DNA of 64,000 nt from Pseudonectria foliicola (GCA_003693505.1 QUZD01000024.1:248001-312000), one strand, 5' to 3'; counted from the stretch's first letter, positions 30,926 to 43,176 are shown. The notes: a model not told the origin generated them from the letters alone. A program made the numbers and translations.

Positions 30926-32821
30926 CAACCAGCGCCCCAGGACAGCTACCCCGTGGTAACGACCTCGCTCTGATATTCAGGGCTTCCCCAAATATTCTTC
31001 GAGGAAAGTCGAGGGTTTTATTCGAAGCGGCATTTCATTATCATCTACAGGCATATCGGCGTTTATCTGCATTGGGAACGGTGTTTCGATCGAGCTAAAC
31101 AATATCCCCTCTTCGAGCTGGCGGGCCGTCTAGTCCGCTTTCCGTTTTCTACTATGTCAAAACATCTAGCGTGTGTTACGGTTTGGGGTTTTGTGCTTTC
31201 TTTTCCGGGCGATACTCGTTGCAAAACACTTCTGGAATTCGACTTCCTTACCACATCATGGCTGGATCCGGGGCGGGTATTCGGAAAGCATTTACATTGG
31301 GCAGGGACTCTTTACAGGCGGCTTGTTCTTTTTTTCCCCCTTTCACTCTTCGTTTTTCCTCCCCTTTTTTTTAACCTGTTTTGTCTCCTTTGTCTCAAGA
31401 AAAGAGGAACACGCAGCGATGCACGATGCTCGGCTTCAGACCGAGACAGAAGTCCTTTTCGGTTCTCTATCCCTGGATCAATCTCCCGATCTTTATTCTC
31501 TTTACTTCTCTATTTTCGGCATACAGAGGCTCTCGTGGAGGATACCGGACACATTCAAGGGCTCGATTCGGACATCCAACTGACGCAATCGCTTCGACTT
31601 GTTGCATTCTGGCTATTCCTCGACTTTTTGAATGATTTAATTGACGACTTTGAACGAACCGACGACGAATGAACGACATTTTTGAACTTGAAACGACTTG
31701 ACGGAAAGAGATCACGGAGCCTTGGCTCGATGTCAAATCACGGGTTCTCTTCGAATGCCTGTCGAGTCGAAATCCCGATTCATTCAATGCGACTCTGGAC
31801 CGGTCTCCAGAGGTCAGCAACGTCGCAGCTCCGTCTCGACCACCAATCGTCACACAAACATAGCTGGGAACCCTGGATGTACCGGCTGAGGTGGACACTG
31901 GCTGTCCTGGGAACAATCACCATCGAGCTGGACATGCCTCTCTTTGCTGTGCGAAGAGGGGACACAGTCTTTGTGTTGCCGTGCGCCACCTTGTACCACC
32001 AACCTAGGACTCGATTCGTTTTGGCATACTTGGGGGTGCCATAGGGGTAGGTGTTTGCCGACGGTCGAAACCACGATGTAACTGGTAACTGCTAGACGGG
32101 CCAGTTTCTTTGTGGGGGATGCCGCGCCAAGCAGTTGTTCCTATTGCTTTCCAAAAACACTGGTGGTACTAAAGCCAAGACGAAAAGACGTCATGGGAAC
32201 GGTCCAAGGTGGCCTGTAGTTCATCTCACTACATCTCTCCCGTCAAGCCGGCACTCGGCAGCACGGTCTGCACAGCCTGTGCAAGACGGGAGGAGAGGGT
32301 CGTTAGCGAGCCGGTCGAGACCTGCAGCGCAGAGTCGCCGACGTCGCTCCAGGGGACCCTATGCCTAGCTAAGCTAGGTAAGGGGAACCTCGACATGAGA
32401 TGCTGGAATTAGTACGTGGAGGGGTATCGCCCTGGCGGCGGCTCCTCGCACAAGAACAAGCCTGCTGCTACTTACATAGCTGCCCTGCTCGGTGTTTAGT
32501 CGTTGCAGTATTAGTTAATCTGAACACGAAAGTTGGTTCAAGCCTCTTGCTGTTCCTTTGCGCCTGTAAACGTCACCTTCCGATAAATCCATACTAGTCA
32601 CTTGAGTGGCTCATTGATTCAATAGAATGGCCATTATCAAGACGACTCAACTTTTGTGCCTGTTCATGGCTTGTTTCATTTATTTTATGGCTGATTACGT
32701 TTGGTATCTAGTTTGTCCTGTCTCCGCATGGAGACCCCTGTCCGTCTCGCCTACCTAGGTAAACACTCCAAGATGCCTGGTATAACTTTCATATCACATT
32801 AATATAACGTGGCAGGTGCAT
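30926..32821. other. Convergent intergenic region
   Basis: 1.9 kb between the stops of the unknown gene (+) and the catalase (-). T-rich stretches near 31320-31380 fit a 3' UTR or terminator. Frames of up to about 170 codons occur but overlap one another and lack family signals. Confidence 0.5.
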
Positions 32822-34419
32822 TTACTGAACAAGCTTCTCCGTCTGTTCCTTGATGGCAGCGCCTAGGGCCTCGTCAACCCTTGAGAACATGGCGTAGGTG
32901 CGGTTGCGGGTGTCGACGTGGGCGGCAGACAGGTGACCGGCGACGTTGCCGACGTAGTTTTCCTGCTGGCCGGGAGTACGGCCGAGGACGTCCCATAGAC
33001 CCTTGGCCTGGACAAAGTCATCGTCGGTAATGTCCTGGAAGACGCCGTGGACGGCCTTGCCGGACCAGTGCTCGTGGGAGACGGTGGGCTGAACGGGGCG
33101 GTAAGTCATGGGGCGATAGGTGGAGGGGTAGTTGGGGTTGGAGCCGTAGTTGCCGTTGACGGCCATGGCACCGTCGCGCTGGTAAGGGTTGAAGGCGTTG
33201 AGGGGCGCGTTGACGGGGATCTGCTGGTAGTTGACGCCGAGACGGTGGCGGTGGGTGTCGGGGTAGGAGAAGAGACGGGACTGGAGCACGGGGTCGGCCG
33301 AGGGCTCAACACCGGGGACCAGATGGGAGGGAGAGAAGGCGACCTGCTCAATCTCGGCAAAGTAGTTTTGGACGTTTTCGTTGAGGGTGAGCTTGCCAAT
33401 GGGTCGCAAAGGGACCTCCTTCTGGGGCCAGACCTTTGTCAGATCAAAAATGTTCCAGCGGAACTTCTCGGCCTGCTCCGGGGTGAGGACCTGGACGTAG
33501 ACGGTCCAGCTGGGGTAGTCGCCCTTCTGGATGGCCTCGAACAGGTCCTGGGTGTTCCAGTCGGGGTTCTCCGCGGCCATCTTGCCGGCCTCGTCGTTGG
33601 TAAAGGTCTTGTTGCCCTGGTCCGTCTTGAGGTGGACCTGGGTGTAGACGAAGGAGCCGTCGGGCTTGGTCCACTTGTGGGTGTGGCCCGAGTAGCCGTT
33701 CATGTGGCGGTACGAGTAGGGGGTGCCGCGGTCGGAGAAGAGGTGCATGACCTGGTGAATGGCCTCCTGGTGGGTGGAGAGGTAGTCCCAGAACATGGTG
33801 GCATCCTTGAGGTTGGTCTGCGGGTTGCGCTTCTGGGTGTGGATGAAGAGGGGGAAGTTTGTGGGATCGCGGAGGAAGAAGACGGGCGTGTTGTTGTAGA
33901 CCCAGTCCCAGTTACCCTCGCGCGTGTAGAACTTGACGGAGAAGCCGCGGGGATCGCGGGCCGTGTCGGGCGAGCCCTTTTCGCCGCCGACGGTCGAGAA
34001 GCGCACAACGGCCTTGGTCTTCTTGCCAATGTCGTTGAGCATGTCGATCGACGTCAGGTCGCTGACGTCGTGCGTCACCTCAAACTCGCCATAGGCGCCA
34101 GCGCCCTTGGCGTGGACCACGCGCTCGGGAATGCGCTCGCCTGGGGGGGGAGCAAGTCAGCATCGGATGGGCATCGGATGGAGAATTCAAGCAGCATCCA
34201 TGGCGCCAAGGAGGGCGAGAGGGAGACGAGAGGGAGACGAGAGGGAGACTCACGGTCAAAGTGGGCGAGCTGGTCAATCAGATGAAAGTCCTGGAGCAGC
34301 AGAGGACCCATGGGTCCGGTGCGCTGCCAGCCTGAGGGGTTCTCAATGGGAGCGCCATTCGAGGTCGTGTAAACGGGCTTCTCGCTGTAGCGGTAGGTGG
34401 GCTTATCGTCGGCAACCAT
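32822..34419 (-). CDS. Monofunctional heme catalase (small-subunit, clade 3-like)
   Basis: Decomposes H2O2 to water and oxygen (EC 1.11.1.6). 494 aa; exon 1 is 34419-34254 and exon 2 is 34140-32822, with a 113-nt intron inside the codon for R of DRERIPER. The active-site block is ERVVHAKGAGAYGEFEVT (distal His about residue 63), followed by RFSTVGGEKGSPDTARDPRG. The distal Asn is in RDPTNFP, and the heme ligand Tyr is in RLFSYPDTHRHRLG near residue 344. There is no N-terminal signal peptide and no flavodoxin-like C-terminal domain, so it belongs to the small-subunit, cytosolic or peroxisomal group. The end (EKLVQ) is not a classical SKL. The H2O2-producing alcohol oxidase in this window lies 10 kb away, but no link is implied. 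The intron carries a GAGAGGGAGAC tandem repeat. Confidence 0.95.
34217..34249. repeat. Purine tandem repeat inside the catalase intron
   Basis: Three copies of an 11-bp GAGAGGGAGAC-like unit next to the 5' splice site of the single catalase intron (the splice site is on the minus strand). Length change here would alter intron size only. Confidence 0.75.
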
Positions 34420-36570
34420 GTTGGCGATTGTGGTCGACTTCTTCTTTTCTTGCTGTTGGGGTGGAGGACGGCAATCGATGGCTGGAGGTAGAGGAACAGG
34501 TGAAACGGACAGAAATCCAGCTGCAGAAGCCTGGGCCTCCGCTCTCCTATATACTAACCCGCCAATCCGCGTACCTGCATCCTTCTCAAGTACACGAGGT
34601 GTTATCGTTGTCATGGAAGCTCTGCCATGCTTGCTCGAATATGCTCCGTACAGTGTTCGTCTGCACTGTGGAAGCAATCCTCAGATCCCCCCATTTGGAA
34701 ACCGCTTGGAATCGTTCGAAGCCAATCATCAGCCACCTAAATCCAAGCCAGTGCCGTTCCGACTAGCCGGCTGACTCCCCTGGCGCTTCCCAAGATGTGT
34801 GCCTCCGACGGGAGCTAGATGGGCGTTAGACCTGAGCTTGCGTGCGTGCTGCCGTCACTCGTCACCACAAAGGCTAGCTGGGTCGCATCATAAGAAGTCT
34901 TGGCCTAACTATTGTGCATACCTGCCTAGGTACCTAAGGTAGATGCCTACCTATGCGCTATGTAGACTCCCTAGGTGTTGCGCTTCATCCCTGCACAAGA
35001 CAAATGCAGCCATGTGTCGACGTCACCAGCCTCCAGGAATCGAGATGGAACAACTACTTGCACTGTACGGATCGGTCTAGTCTGGGTGACGACAGCGTCA
35101 GACTCTCGCTGATTTGTAATGAAGAGTGTCACCTTGATCGCTGTTGGCATGGGACAATCGACGAGTGCTGCTCTGTCACTTCCGCCAGCTTCTTTCTTGG
35201 TTTTTTCCTCCTCGATGGCCCCCATTATCCCACAAAACCCCAGTCTTTAGCTTCTACTGTACGGTACCTATCCATCCACACCGTTGCCGCTTTTTGATGA
35301 AGCATACGAAGGCCCCAGGTACATAGGTCACGTAAGGCAAATGGCCTTTCTGTCGGTCCCGCGATTTTTACGTACGTCTTGTCTTGTGTAGATACCTACC
35401 TAGGTATGTATGGAAAACCCCCGGTAACTTACCTTGTCACTTGAGGCTGAGGTGGGGGAGCGGATCATCGGAGCGGATCTTATCTCTCACCATCCGTGTC
35501 CGAGAATGTCGCCTCGAGTGCAGTGTCATGACAGCTGTTGTAGCCTTTTGCGCCGTTCTTACCTACTGCGCTGAAAATGAGACTCATCACTTGTTCCACA
35601 AGCATACTTGACCCATATCAGAACAGCATCCTGCGGCTATCGAATCTGAGGCTTAAAGCATCAAGATGGAACCTTTCTACATGCGCCAATATATACTCCC
35701 ATAGACGAGCATCACGCTGCTGCTGCCACAAAATGATAATCCAGTCGTGTCCGTTCATATTCATGCCGCTTAATTATCTGCCGACACTTACATGCTTCAA
35801 TTGACCGCCAACGAGTCCTCTGTCTGCCGGTTTACTCCCCAAGAACTTCTATGTAGGATCCTGGAGTTGGCCGTCGGCGAGGGCTTCCCAAAGAGGAAGC
35901 TCTTTCCGCCAATGTCCATTCTTCTACTGCATTTGACTGCTGGCGACTGGGAGCTGCGAGCTTTATGTGCTCGTACAATATGGCTCACTGTCGACACGCT
36001 AGGACGCATCCTCCTCTGGCTTCATCCATATCGTCTGGCACTGGACTTGCGTATCAATTAATGCGAACCACACGGGGCAAAGAGCTTGCCAAATGAACCT
36101 GCCATGGAGTCCGTTACCTTTCCGTACCCCTTGATACGTAGCTGTTCCCTGGAATCAGAACCATCCCTGATGTCGAACGAGGGGCAGTACAACACTTAAG
36201 TGGCCTGAAGAGCATTCGGAGATATTGTAGCCAGGACATAAAGCGTCCTCGGTAGAGTATTATAAAAAGATTCTTACGATTGCAAGTAGCAACACCGTCG
36301 TAAACGCGCCCACCACCTGCCTTGATCATGAGCACTTCAAAATGATGCGTGTTCCCTTCCTAAGGCATGGATTATATTGCCCTCTTCCCAGTTCCCAAGA
36401 CGTCGTGTCGGAGTTCTGCCGGCCAGCTCTCCATAGAGACTGCCTACCCAAATTTGACGAAACCGTGCGACGGGATACTATCGGTTCGCTCCGTTGACGG
36501 TGGTGTCGTGATTGTTATTGCTGTTGTTGTTGTTGTTGTACAAGTTGCGGAGGCATGTCCTTCCGAGGCC
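34420..36570. other. Catalase upstream region and arl1 3' flank
   Basis: 2.15 kb between two minus-strand genes. The part next to 34419 is the catalase promoter. Around 34921-34955 and 35388-35410 lie CCTACCTAGGTA-type palindromes. One frame with F-box-like character (35792-36061) is listed separately. Nothing else is supported. Confidence 0.5.
35792..36061 (+). pseudogene. Possible F-box-like fragment
   Basis: An 89-codon frame that starts MLQLTANESSVCRFTPQELL and continues CRILELAVGE, which resembles the opening of an F-box (x-P-x-E-L/I-L-x-x-I-x-x-L). The Pro-Gln-Glu-Leu-Leu spacing is right, but the rest has no repeats and stops early, and no good exon follows. It could be the remnant of an F-box gene or a chance frame. 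Low confidence. Confidence 0.22.
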
Positions 36571-37448
36571 CTATTCCTGCGAGACGGTTTGCTAACAAAA
36601 AAAAAAGCAGGTCAGCTACACGTCTGACGTGATAAAGTAGAGCAAGGTAAAGGAGCAAGGAAAGAGAGAGAGGGAACAGATATAAGCTTCAGCAAAGGGA
36701 CGCCACGTACCACGAGCCAGTCCATGCCTTCGTTGACACCGCTGCCGTCCACAGCAGAACAGGCCATGATGCTCCAGTTGCGGTCGCGCAGCTCGCCCAG
36801 GCGCAGCGCCTCGGAGATTTCCCCCGCACCCTTCGCGCCGGGCTGGTCCTGCTTGTTGGCGAAGACTAGCAGCGACGCATCTTTGAGTTCCTCCTCGTTG
36901 AGCATCGCCGCCAGCTCCTCCGACGCCGTCTGTAATCGCTCGATATCTGTTGAGTCCACCACGAAGATGACGGCGGCCGTGTTGGCGTAGTAGCATCGCC
37001 AGTAGGGTCGGATGCTGGTTTGCCCTCCCAGATCCTAGCACGCAGTCAACCGTCAGCGTTCCTTTCCTGCCTCTTGCTGCTACCCAGTGTTTCGAGTGTT
37101 TGATTTCGCGTAACATACCCAGACGTTGAAATTGAGATTCTTGTACGTCACTGATTCAACGTTGAAGCCGATGGTCGGTATCGTCGTCACAACCTCGCCA
37201 ACCTACATGTATCGTGGTCAGCCGATATCCATCGCAAGCAGCCTCGCCCATGACCGGAAATACTTGCCTTCAACCTATACAGCAGTGTCGTCTTGCCAGC
37301 GTTGTCCTACACGGCCTCGTTAGCGGCACTGCGTCTGGCCCGGGAAGAAGACGTCATCGTCAGTGCAGCGTACCAGGCCGAGGATCAATATCCTGATCTC
37401 CTTCTTCGCCCACAGCATGCCGGACAGCCATGACATCGACGCACCCAT
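36571..37448 (-). CDS. arl1: ADP-ribosylation factor-like GTPase Arl1
   Basis: Small GTPase that recruits GRIP-domain golgins to the trans-Golgi. 180 aa from five exons: 37448-37374, 37306-37268, 37202-37119, 37034-36711 and 36591-36571. Gly2 after the initiator Met fits N-myristoylation. The P-loop is GLDNAGKTTLL (residues 24-34, split by intron 1), switch I includes PTIGFN, switch II is WDLGGQ with Q71, and the guanine motif is NKQD (126-129). The whole matches Arl1 length and order. Intron 2 starts with GC, not GT (AAG|GCAAGT), a minor but valid GC-AG class. The last coding exon is only 21 nt and follows a T-rich acceptor. Divergent from rpl39. Confidence 0.95.
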
Positions 37449-38541
37449 GGTGAAGGATTTGAAAGATGAATCTCTGGTTCAGCGGAAGTGTATGGTAAGA
37501 TGTCGCGTGGGCGATCGAGGAAGGCGTTGTTGGCTGGAGTCCTAGTCACGAGCACTCGGGGTAATCTGCGCCGTCGTTCTTCGTTCCGGGAAAACACGGT
37601 GTCGGGTTCTTCCAACACAATGAACAGGGTGGGAGCGGCCGTCTCGTAGAGCTTCTCGGATTGTCGATGCGATATCGTCGGAAGTGGAGGAATGTTTATT
37701 ATCATATGCTTGGCAACCGTCTCCTTTTCTGGAACCTCCAATACATCCAAAAGACTTGGGGCGGGCCTGGCGGACAAGTTGCCTCCTGTTGGCCCAAGCG
37801 CCGGACAAAAATATCCCAACTATGGAGCTCCTCTACTGGTTTGTCAAATAAAGTTGCTTCTTGGTCTTCATGCAGCACAGCAGCCCTGTCTCTTGGTACG
37901 TTTTGGTACCCGCTGATGTGATGTCCGTGTTCAAATCCAATCCCTGATTTCTCAGAATGCATTGATTGTACCAAGTGTTTGCATTTGCACACTTTGTACG
38001 GATACTGGCAAGGCCGGCTCTGTGCATGGCTAGACTATTCCGGCTGCTAACGTTTCGAGGCATGGCTTGAGACAGGATACGTCACATGGTCAGGGCCGGC
38101 CTATGCAACAAAATATCATAGAGTCGACGGAAGGCAGAATTACAATAGGAACAGCCAGCAATAAGTCACAGAAGGGCAAATGACAGTTTCGTCGCTATTC
38201 CCACCAAGTACCAGCCCCACGACTCTGCTCAGTATGCGGGCCGGGATGAGCTGGGTAGGAGGAGGCAGCTTTAGAAGATTGAGCAATGTATTCCCTGTTT
38301 TTGTCCAGCAATTTCTAAGCCAAAGTGAACACCTTGGGGGTAGGAAGGCGGCCTGTCATGCCTGAGGCATCATGTTCCAGCCACACTGCAAAGCCACACC
38401 GCGTGCCCCATCGCCCCTCTCTGCTCGCTAGGGCTTTACGCCCTCTCAGTGGTGCGGGCCAAAATTCTTTACTGTCCAAACATCTCGAAAATCATCACCA
38501 TCATCGACAGACCGACCGACTCGTCAAGCACCGCCGTCAAG
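37449..38541. promoter_or_regulatory. Bidirectional region between arl1 and rpl39
   Basis: 1.1 kb between divergent starts. Close to rpl39 (38428-38438) the sequence TAGGGCTTTA resembles, in reverse, the AAGCCCTA/telobox words seen in fungal ribosomal-protein promoters; this is a suggestion only. No frame in the interval is convincing. Confidence 0.45.
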
Positions 38542-39021
38542 ATGCCGGTATGCACCCTCTCCTCCCTCCCGTCGCTGCCGCACGTAACGCCGTCGTCCAA
38601 CATTCATTCGCGTTGATGTACCGACCTGCTTCCCTGCATCTGCACTCGCGATGAACTACCGACGCCGGCGTCGCCTCGCAGCAACAACTCTCTCCCGATG
38701 AGACTTCTAATCAGACGCTGACGATTCTACCTCCTCCAGAGCCACAAGTCTTTCCGAACCAAGCAGAAGCTGGCTAAGGCCCAGAAGCAGAACCGCCCGG
38801 TTCCCCAGTGGATTCGTCTCCGTACCGGCAACACCATCCGGTGCGTTTTATCCCCCCTCGAAACTCTCCCTTTCCGATTACGATTCTCCCCATCCCAGCC
38901 TTCGAGAGGCCACGCAAATTCCGCAGGAGCAGCCCATTGATGGAACCACGGTCGCTAACACAATTCTTTCAGATACAACGCTAAGCGAAGGCATTGGCGC
39001 AAGACCCGCCTGGGTATCTAA
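38542..39021 (+). CDS. rpl39: 60S ribosomal protein L39 (eL39)
   Basis: Structural protein of the large ribosomal subunit near the polypeptide exit tunnel. 51 aa, exactly the family length. Exons are 38542-38547, 38740-38840 and 38973-39021. The first coding exon holds only ATG CCG and is followed by a 192-nt intron, a layout usual for fungal RPL39. The protein continues SHKSFRTKQKLAKAQKQNRP and ends RHWRKTRLGI, all strongly conserved. It is too small and split to be seen by simple ORF scanning. Convergent with skp1. Confidence 0.96.
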
Positions 39022-39737
39022 GTGCTCAATTTGTCCCATCTCGAGCCTCTGCATCGATGGCACCGACACCCGACTTCTCTGGCATGGTATCACGATGAAG
39101 TGATGGAATTTTAAAAAGGGGAGCGACGGAGGACTGCCATGATGGCGTGAGGGGTGTGGGCAGTACACGGGATGGGCAGGTTGCCTTGTTTCTCGGTTCT
39201 TGCTATTACTGCATGTCACGGTCGGTCATAGGGAAAGGAATGCAAAGACTTTTGATGCCCCTACGGTTTGGGCTAGTGAACATCAGGGCCCCCTACTCGT
39301 TGCGGCGCTTGTCCCCATTGTCACTTCCTGAACACGATCGGGCGGCTCACGTGGATCCTATGGCACCAGAAACTTGACCTGTGCTATTGACATGGCGACG
39401 TCGACAACCCCCCATGCCAGGCTCTACGATTCTTGGAGCCTGGCACGAACTTGTACATGCCTGGCTGATGGCGGGCTCACAGAAACAATTGATTCTGCCC
39501 ATCATTACTGTGAATTCCCGGTCACGCACGCATCACATGAAGCAATAGAGCATATGGAATAAGATATTCAGATGCATCATTGCGTATCGTAACATCTATA
39601 GCGAACTAGGCCCGGTGCGAGAGTGCTCCAGACGGCCTTATCCCCCATGCAAGTAAAACCCGGTAAAACGTGCCGAAAAGCAACCCAACGCCATTTGCAC
39701 TACGGCAAAGCAGCCACGCTTCCAGATGGCTTAGGTT
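39022..39737. other. Convergent spacer between rpl39 and skp1
   Basis: About 0.7 kb containing two 3' UTRs. No gene seen. Confidence 0.6.
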
Positions 39738-40429
39738 TAGCGATCCTCAGCCCACTCGTTCTCGCGGCGGATCTGCTCCTCCTCCTCGGGGGTAAAGTCG
39801 TTGGTGATGTTGAAGGTCTTTCGGATCTCCTCGGGAGACTTGCCCTTGATCATGTTGGCTACAGTCTTGCAACCGACGTCAAGGAGGGGCTTGATGTCGA
39901 GGTAGTTGGAGGCCTACGCAATGCAAAGTTAGCCCAAGACAGATGCGGAAGAAAGTGCTAAAGACAATACATACGAGGATAATCTCGAAGAGCATCTCCT
40001 GGTCGACCTGCATGAACTTCTGATCCCACTCCTCAATATCCGTCGTCTTCTTGCGAGCGTCAGACTCGTCATCCTGGGCCTGGAGAGGGTCGTTGCGGTG
40101 GTGGTCGCACCACTCGATAACCTTGCGGAGGACGGCCTCGTTGACCTGGGGGTTGAAAATTAGAACGGGGCGACGATGGAAAGCTCGAGAGGCGGGTAAC
40201 GCACGTTGGGGATGGGGATGGGGTTATCTTGGCGGATGCTGTCATCGCCAACATCCTCAAGCATGTTCTTGATGAGCATGGAGCGCTCGGCGACAGCGCG
40301 GTCTATCCAGGTTAGCAAGCAGGTCCAACGTGAGAGGTGACGCAGTGGCGAAGAGAACATACCAACTTCGATGGTGGCGCTGTCGTTGGAGGCCAGCCAG
40401 ACCTTCTGGGGGGCAGTAGTATCGGCCAT
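39738..40429 (-). CDS. skp1: SCF ubiquitin ligase adaptor Skp1 (SconC)
   Basis: Links cullin-1 to F-box proteins in SCF ubiquitin ligases and also serves the kinetochore. 170 aa from four exons: 40429-40363, 40302-40205, 40145-39975 and 39914-39738. The N-terminal POZ fold begins KVWLASNDSATIEV; the dimerisation part has RSMLIKNMLEDVG and VLRKVIEWCDHHRND. The C-terminal F-box-binding helices are ASNYLDIKPLLDVGCKTVAN and MIKGKSPEEIRKTFNI, ending in ENEWAEDR. All intron phases fit. Upstream lies a 3.2-kb divergent region shared with smp3. Confidence 0.96.
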
Positions 40430-42874
40430 TTTGATGATGGGGATGTAGAGAAGAGGCTGCGGCGTGTTCTGGTAAGCGTCTAGGCAGCAAGAGGAGGCCG
40501 AGGAGAGATGACGGTGGCGTGCGGTGTGATGTGATGTATGTGGTAGGGACGCAAGTTTCTGCGGGGTCGACGGAGCGCGGCTGGGTACTGAGGTGCTGAC
40601 GCGCGCTTGTAGTGGAGAGGGGAGGGGGTGAGGGCAGGAGATATACTGACCTCCGTAAAGTATCGGAGATGACTGAGGTGGCCGCTGCAGCTCTCTTTTG
40701 GATTTCCCTCCTTGCTCAAACTATGAATCGATGAGAGTTGATGGAGAAAGGAAAGTCATCATTGATGCATGGCACGTTTGCGGTTTTATGTCAGCCTGCC
40801 TGCGTGCAGTGGGGATCAGTTGGTCAGTGGTCACTGTTGCCTACCCACGCTCACGCTCCTTTTATCGCTTCAGCTGTCTGTATCCCGACATGGAACCCCG
40901 AGTACCTGGAAAAGGGCAACAAGGAGACGGATTTCCTTTTTTTTGTGATGATTGCTTTCTTCAAGTTAAAAGTATGTATACAAAGTAAACGATATACCAA
41001 GGGGCAACATGAACACAAATTCAATCACCTTGCACGTGTGGAAAGCTTGTATCCTGCATGCCGAATCACTCCAGAGGACAGGGGAGAGGCGAGGGTGCTT
41101 GGTGTCGAACATGCCATAAATAGACAAGAGGTCATAGCCGGGCTAAGAGACGAGGTTTACCGTTGGCGAGCAAAGCACTTCAATCAATGAGCTTAGCCTG
41201 ACAAGCCTAGAATGCGAAGGGGAGGTTTTGGCGACGACAGTCCCTCCTGTTATTATAGCGCTGGGCGCCTAGCACGAGGTGCTGCAATGACTTCAGAAGA
41301 GGAGGGTATATCAGAGGGAGGGAGGAGTATGGTAGTGAGAAATGAGGCATGTGGTGACCTGGAGGATTCGGGTCGCATCACAACCCTAGGGTAAGCTACA
41401 TGCGATGGTCACCACCATCCCCCAGGCAGGCAATTCCTTCATTCAGATAATACAGAGGCGGAGGCAGGGAAGTGTGCGTTGCAGAATTTATTGCCCTCGG
41501 TAGTGGTCATCTGGCTGTGATCGCAACCGGTGTCAGATTCAGCTGGCCGGCCCAACAAAACATGCAACACTTGCCTCGAGATGGGTAGCCATGACCCTTG
41601 ATCCTTGCAGTAAGAGGGGAGTAACATACCTAGCAGCAGTCGAGCGCCATGATTGAACACGAAAAGCTAAAGTCACCAGTAGGCTACTTGTACCGCATCA
41701 CAACAAATCGAGGGTCTCCTGATCGAGTAAGACACCGAAGCAGATCAGTCACTCGTCTCGGTATGTTGGCGCTGCTTGAGCGGGCGCGTTCGTTGGGGCT
41801 ACAGACGTTAGGTATGCGGTTGAATAGAGGGCCCCAACCTGGTAACGGACCTTATCAGAGTCTGGACTCGCAGACAAGGTTGACGCAAGCGTCGGCAGAC
41901 ACGCCTCGACTTCGCCTGTCGACCGGCCGAGTTGTACCGGGGAGGGAAAGACCCTCGTTCTAGGCCGGTTAGACGAAGAGCGGTCGGCGGAGACGGCCTG
42001 ACGGTTGTGTATTGCGGGCATCGCATATTAAGTTCCGACGCAGACAAGGTAGCTGCACGGGGACGAGAGGACGGGGGGTCAAAGTAGATTGCCTTGGAGA
42101 AAGAAATCGTCTAAGCCTACTCGGCAGTTCGATATTGGATTACAGTAAGTGACTGCAGTAGCCTGCATCGCGACCTACAGCAAGCCAAGAGAGCCGAGCT
42201 ACTACACAAGTGATGTCTACACGGTCACGAACACGGCTGTGTACAAAGCTGCAACTATCAAAGACATGCAACCTCGTTCCGGGTACACGTAAGGATGCAG
42301 TCATGATTATCGCTAGCAGGCCACGAACATGGACACGTTGCACACCACGTTCATGCAGAGAGACCGTAGAATGGGGAAAGCATGCGATCGGATAGCCCAT
42401 CGCTCGTCCGCTGATCCAATCGGATCGACGGCCTCTCACAACCCTAGACGGTGGCTACCCTGCTTGTGGAAGAAGGAGGAAGAAGGAGAAGATGCTACCT
42501 CAAATCACCAGCTGAGGCATGTCAGAACGGGAGGGGGGCCGTCTTCCTCTGGGGGTGGGGATCCAAAGCGGGAGGGGGAAGAGTCGAGAGAAGGACCATG
42601 GATCGCGCGACTCTCTGAGAAAAGGAGATCAACACGTGTTGATGAGCAGGCCATGGAGCTTCGATTCTGTTGTGCTTCTGTGATTGCGCAAGATTACCAC
42701 GGGCCTGGGAATTACCCAGTTGGACGCCAGAAACGCTGTGAGTGGCTGGCCCAGAGGGAGCAGGCTCATAACGGTTTAGCGGATCCCGCGCCAGGGCGGG
42801 TGAATGGTTTAGGTTCCGTGAATCATTGTGCGCTAGGGGCTTAATGGGCTCAATGGGCTCCCACGCTCTCCAGT

Positions 42875-42920
42875 GGAGGCCCAGGAGGCCCAGAAGGCCC
42901 AGAAGGCCCAGGAGGCCCAG
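42875..42920. repeat. 9-bp minisatellite (GGAGGCCCA)n
   Basis: Five 9-bp units alternating GAGGCCCAG and AAGGCCCAG. Each contains the GGCC palindrome. Confidence 0.85.
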
Positions 42921-43154
42921 GCGTCGTCGGGTTGTGTCCATATTTTCGTGTCCGCTGGCCTGGCAGGTTGGCAGGTTGGCAGGCCAGGTCCACTGAGAGC
43001 AGCAGCGTGCCCAAGCTCTGAATCATCAGTGCATCACTGGAGTCTGAGTCCTTGTCTGACCCCGGTCGGGCTGCCCCTGCCCCTGTCGTTCGCTGCACGC
43101 ACACGGCAGCCGCAATCAAGCAAGCATCCATTTCATTCTGGACGGAAGCGATAG

Positions 43155-43176
43155 CCCCCCCCCCTCCCCCCCCCCC
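43155..43176. repeat. Double poly(C) tract
   Basis: Ten C, one T, then about eleven C, about 490 bp before the smp3 start. It is a strong candidate for sequencing-length error and for G-quadruplex or i-motif structure. Confidence 0.9.

Noticed and set aside
33047..34285. A 412-codon open frame antisense to the catalase gene
   Set aside because: It is the mirror of a highly expressed gene with strong C/G third-position bias, which empties the opposite frame of stops. The catalase motifs on the minus strand are complete and the antisense translation is low-complexity Gly/Val/Leu.
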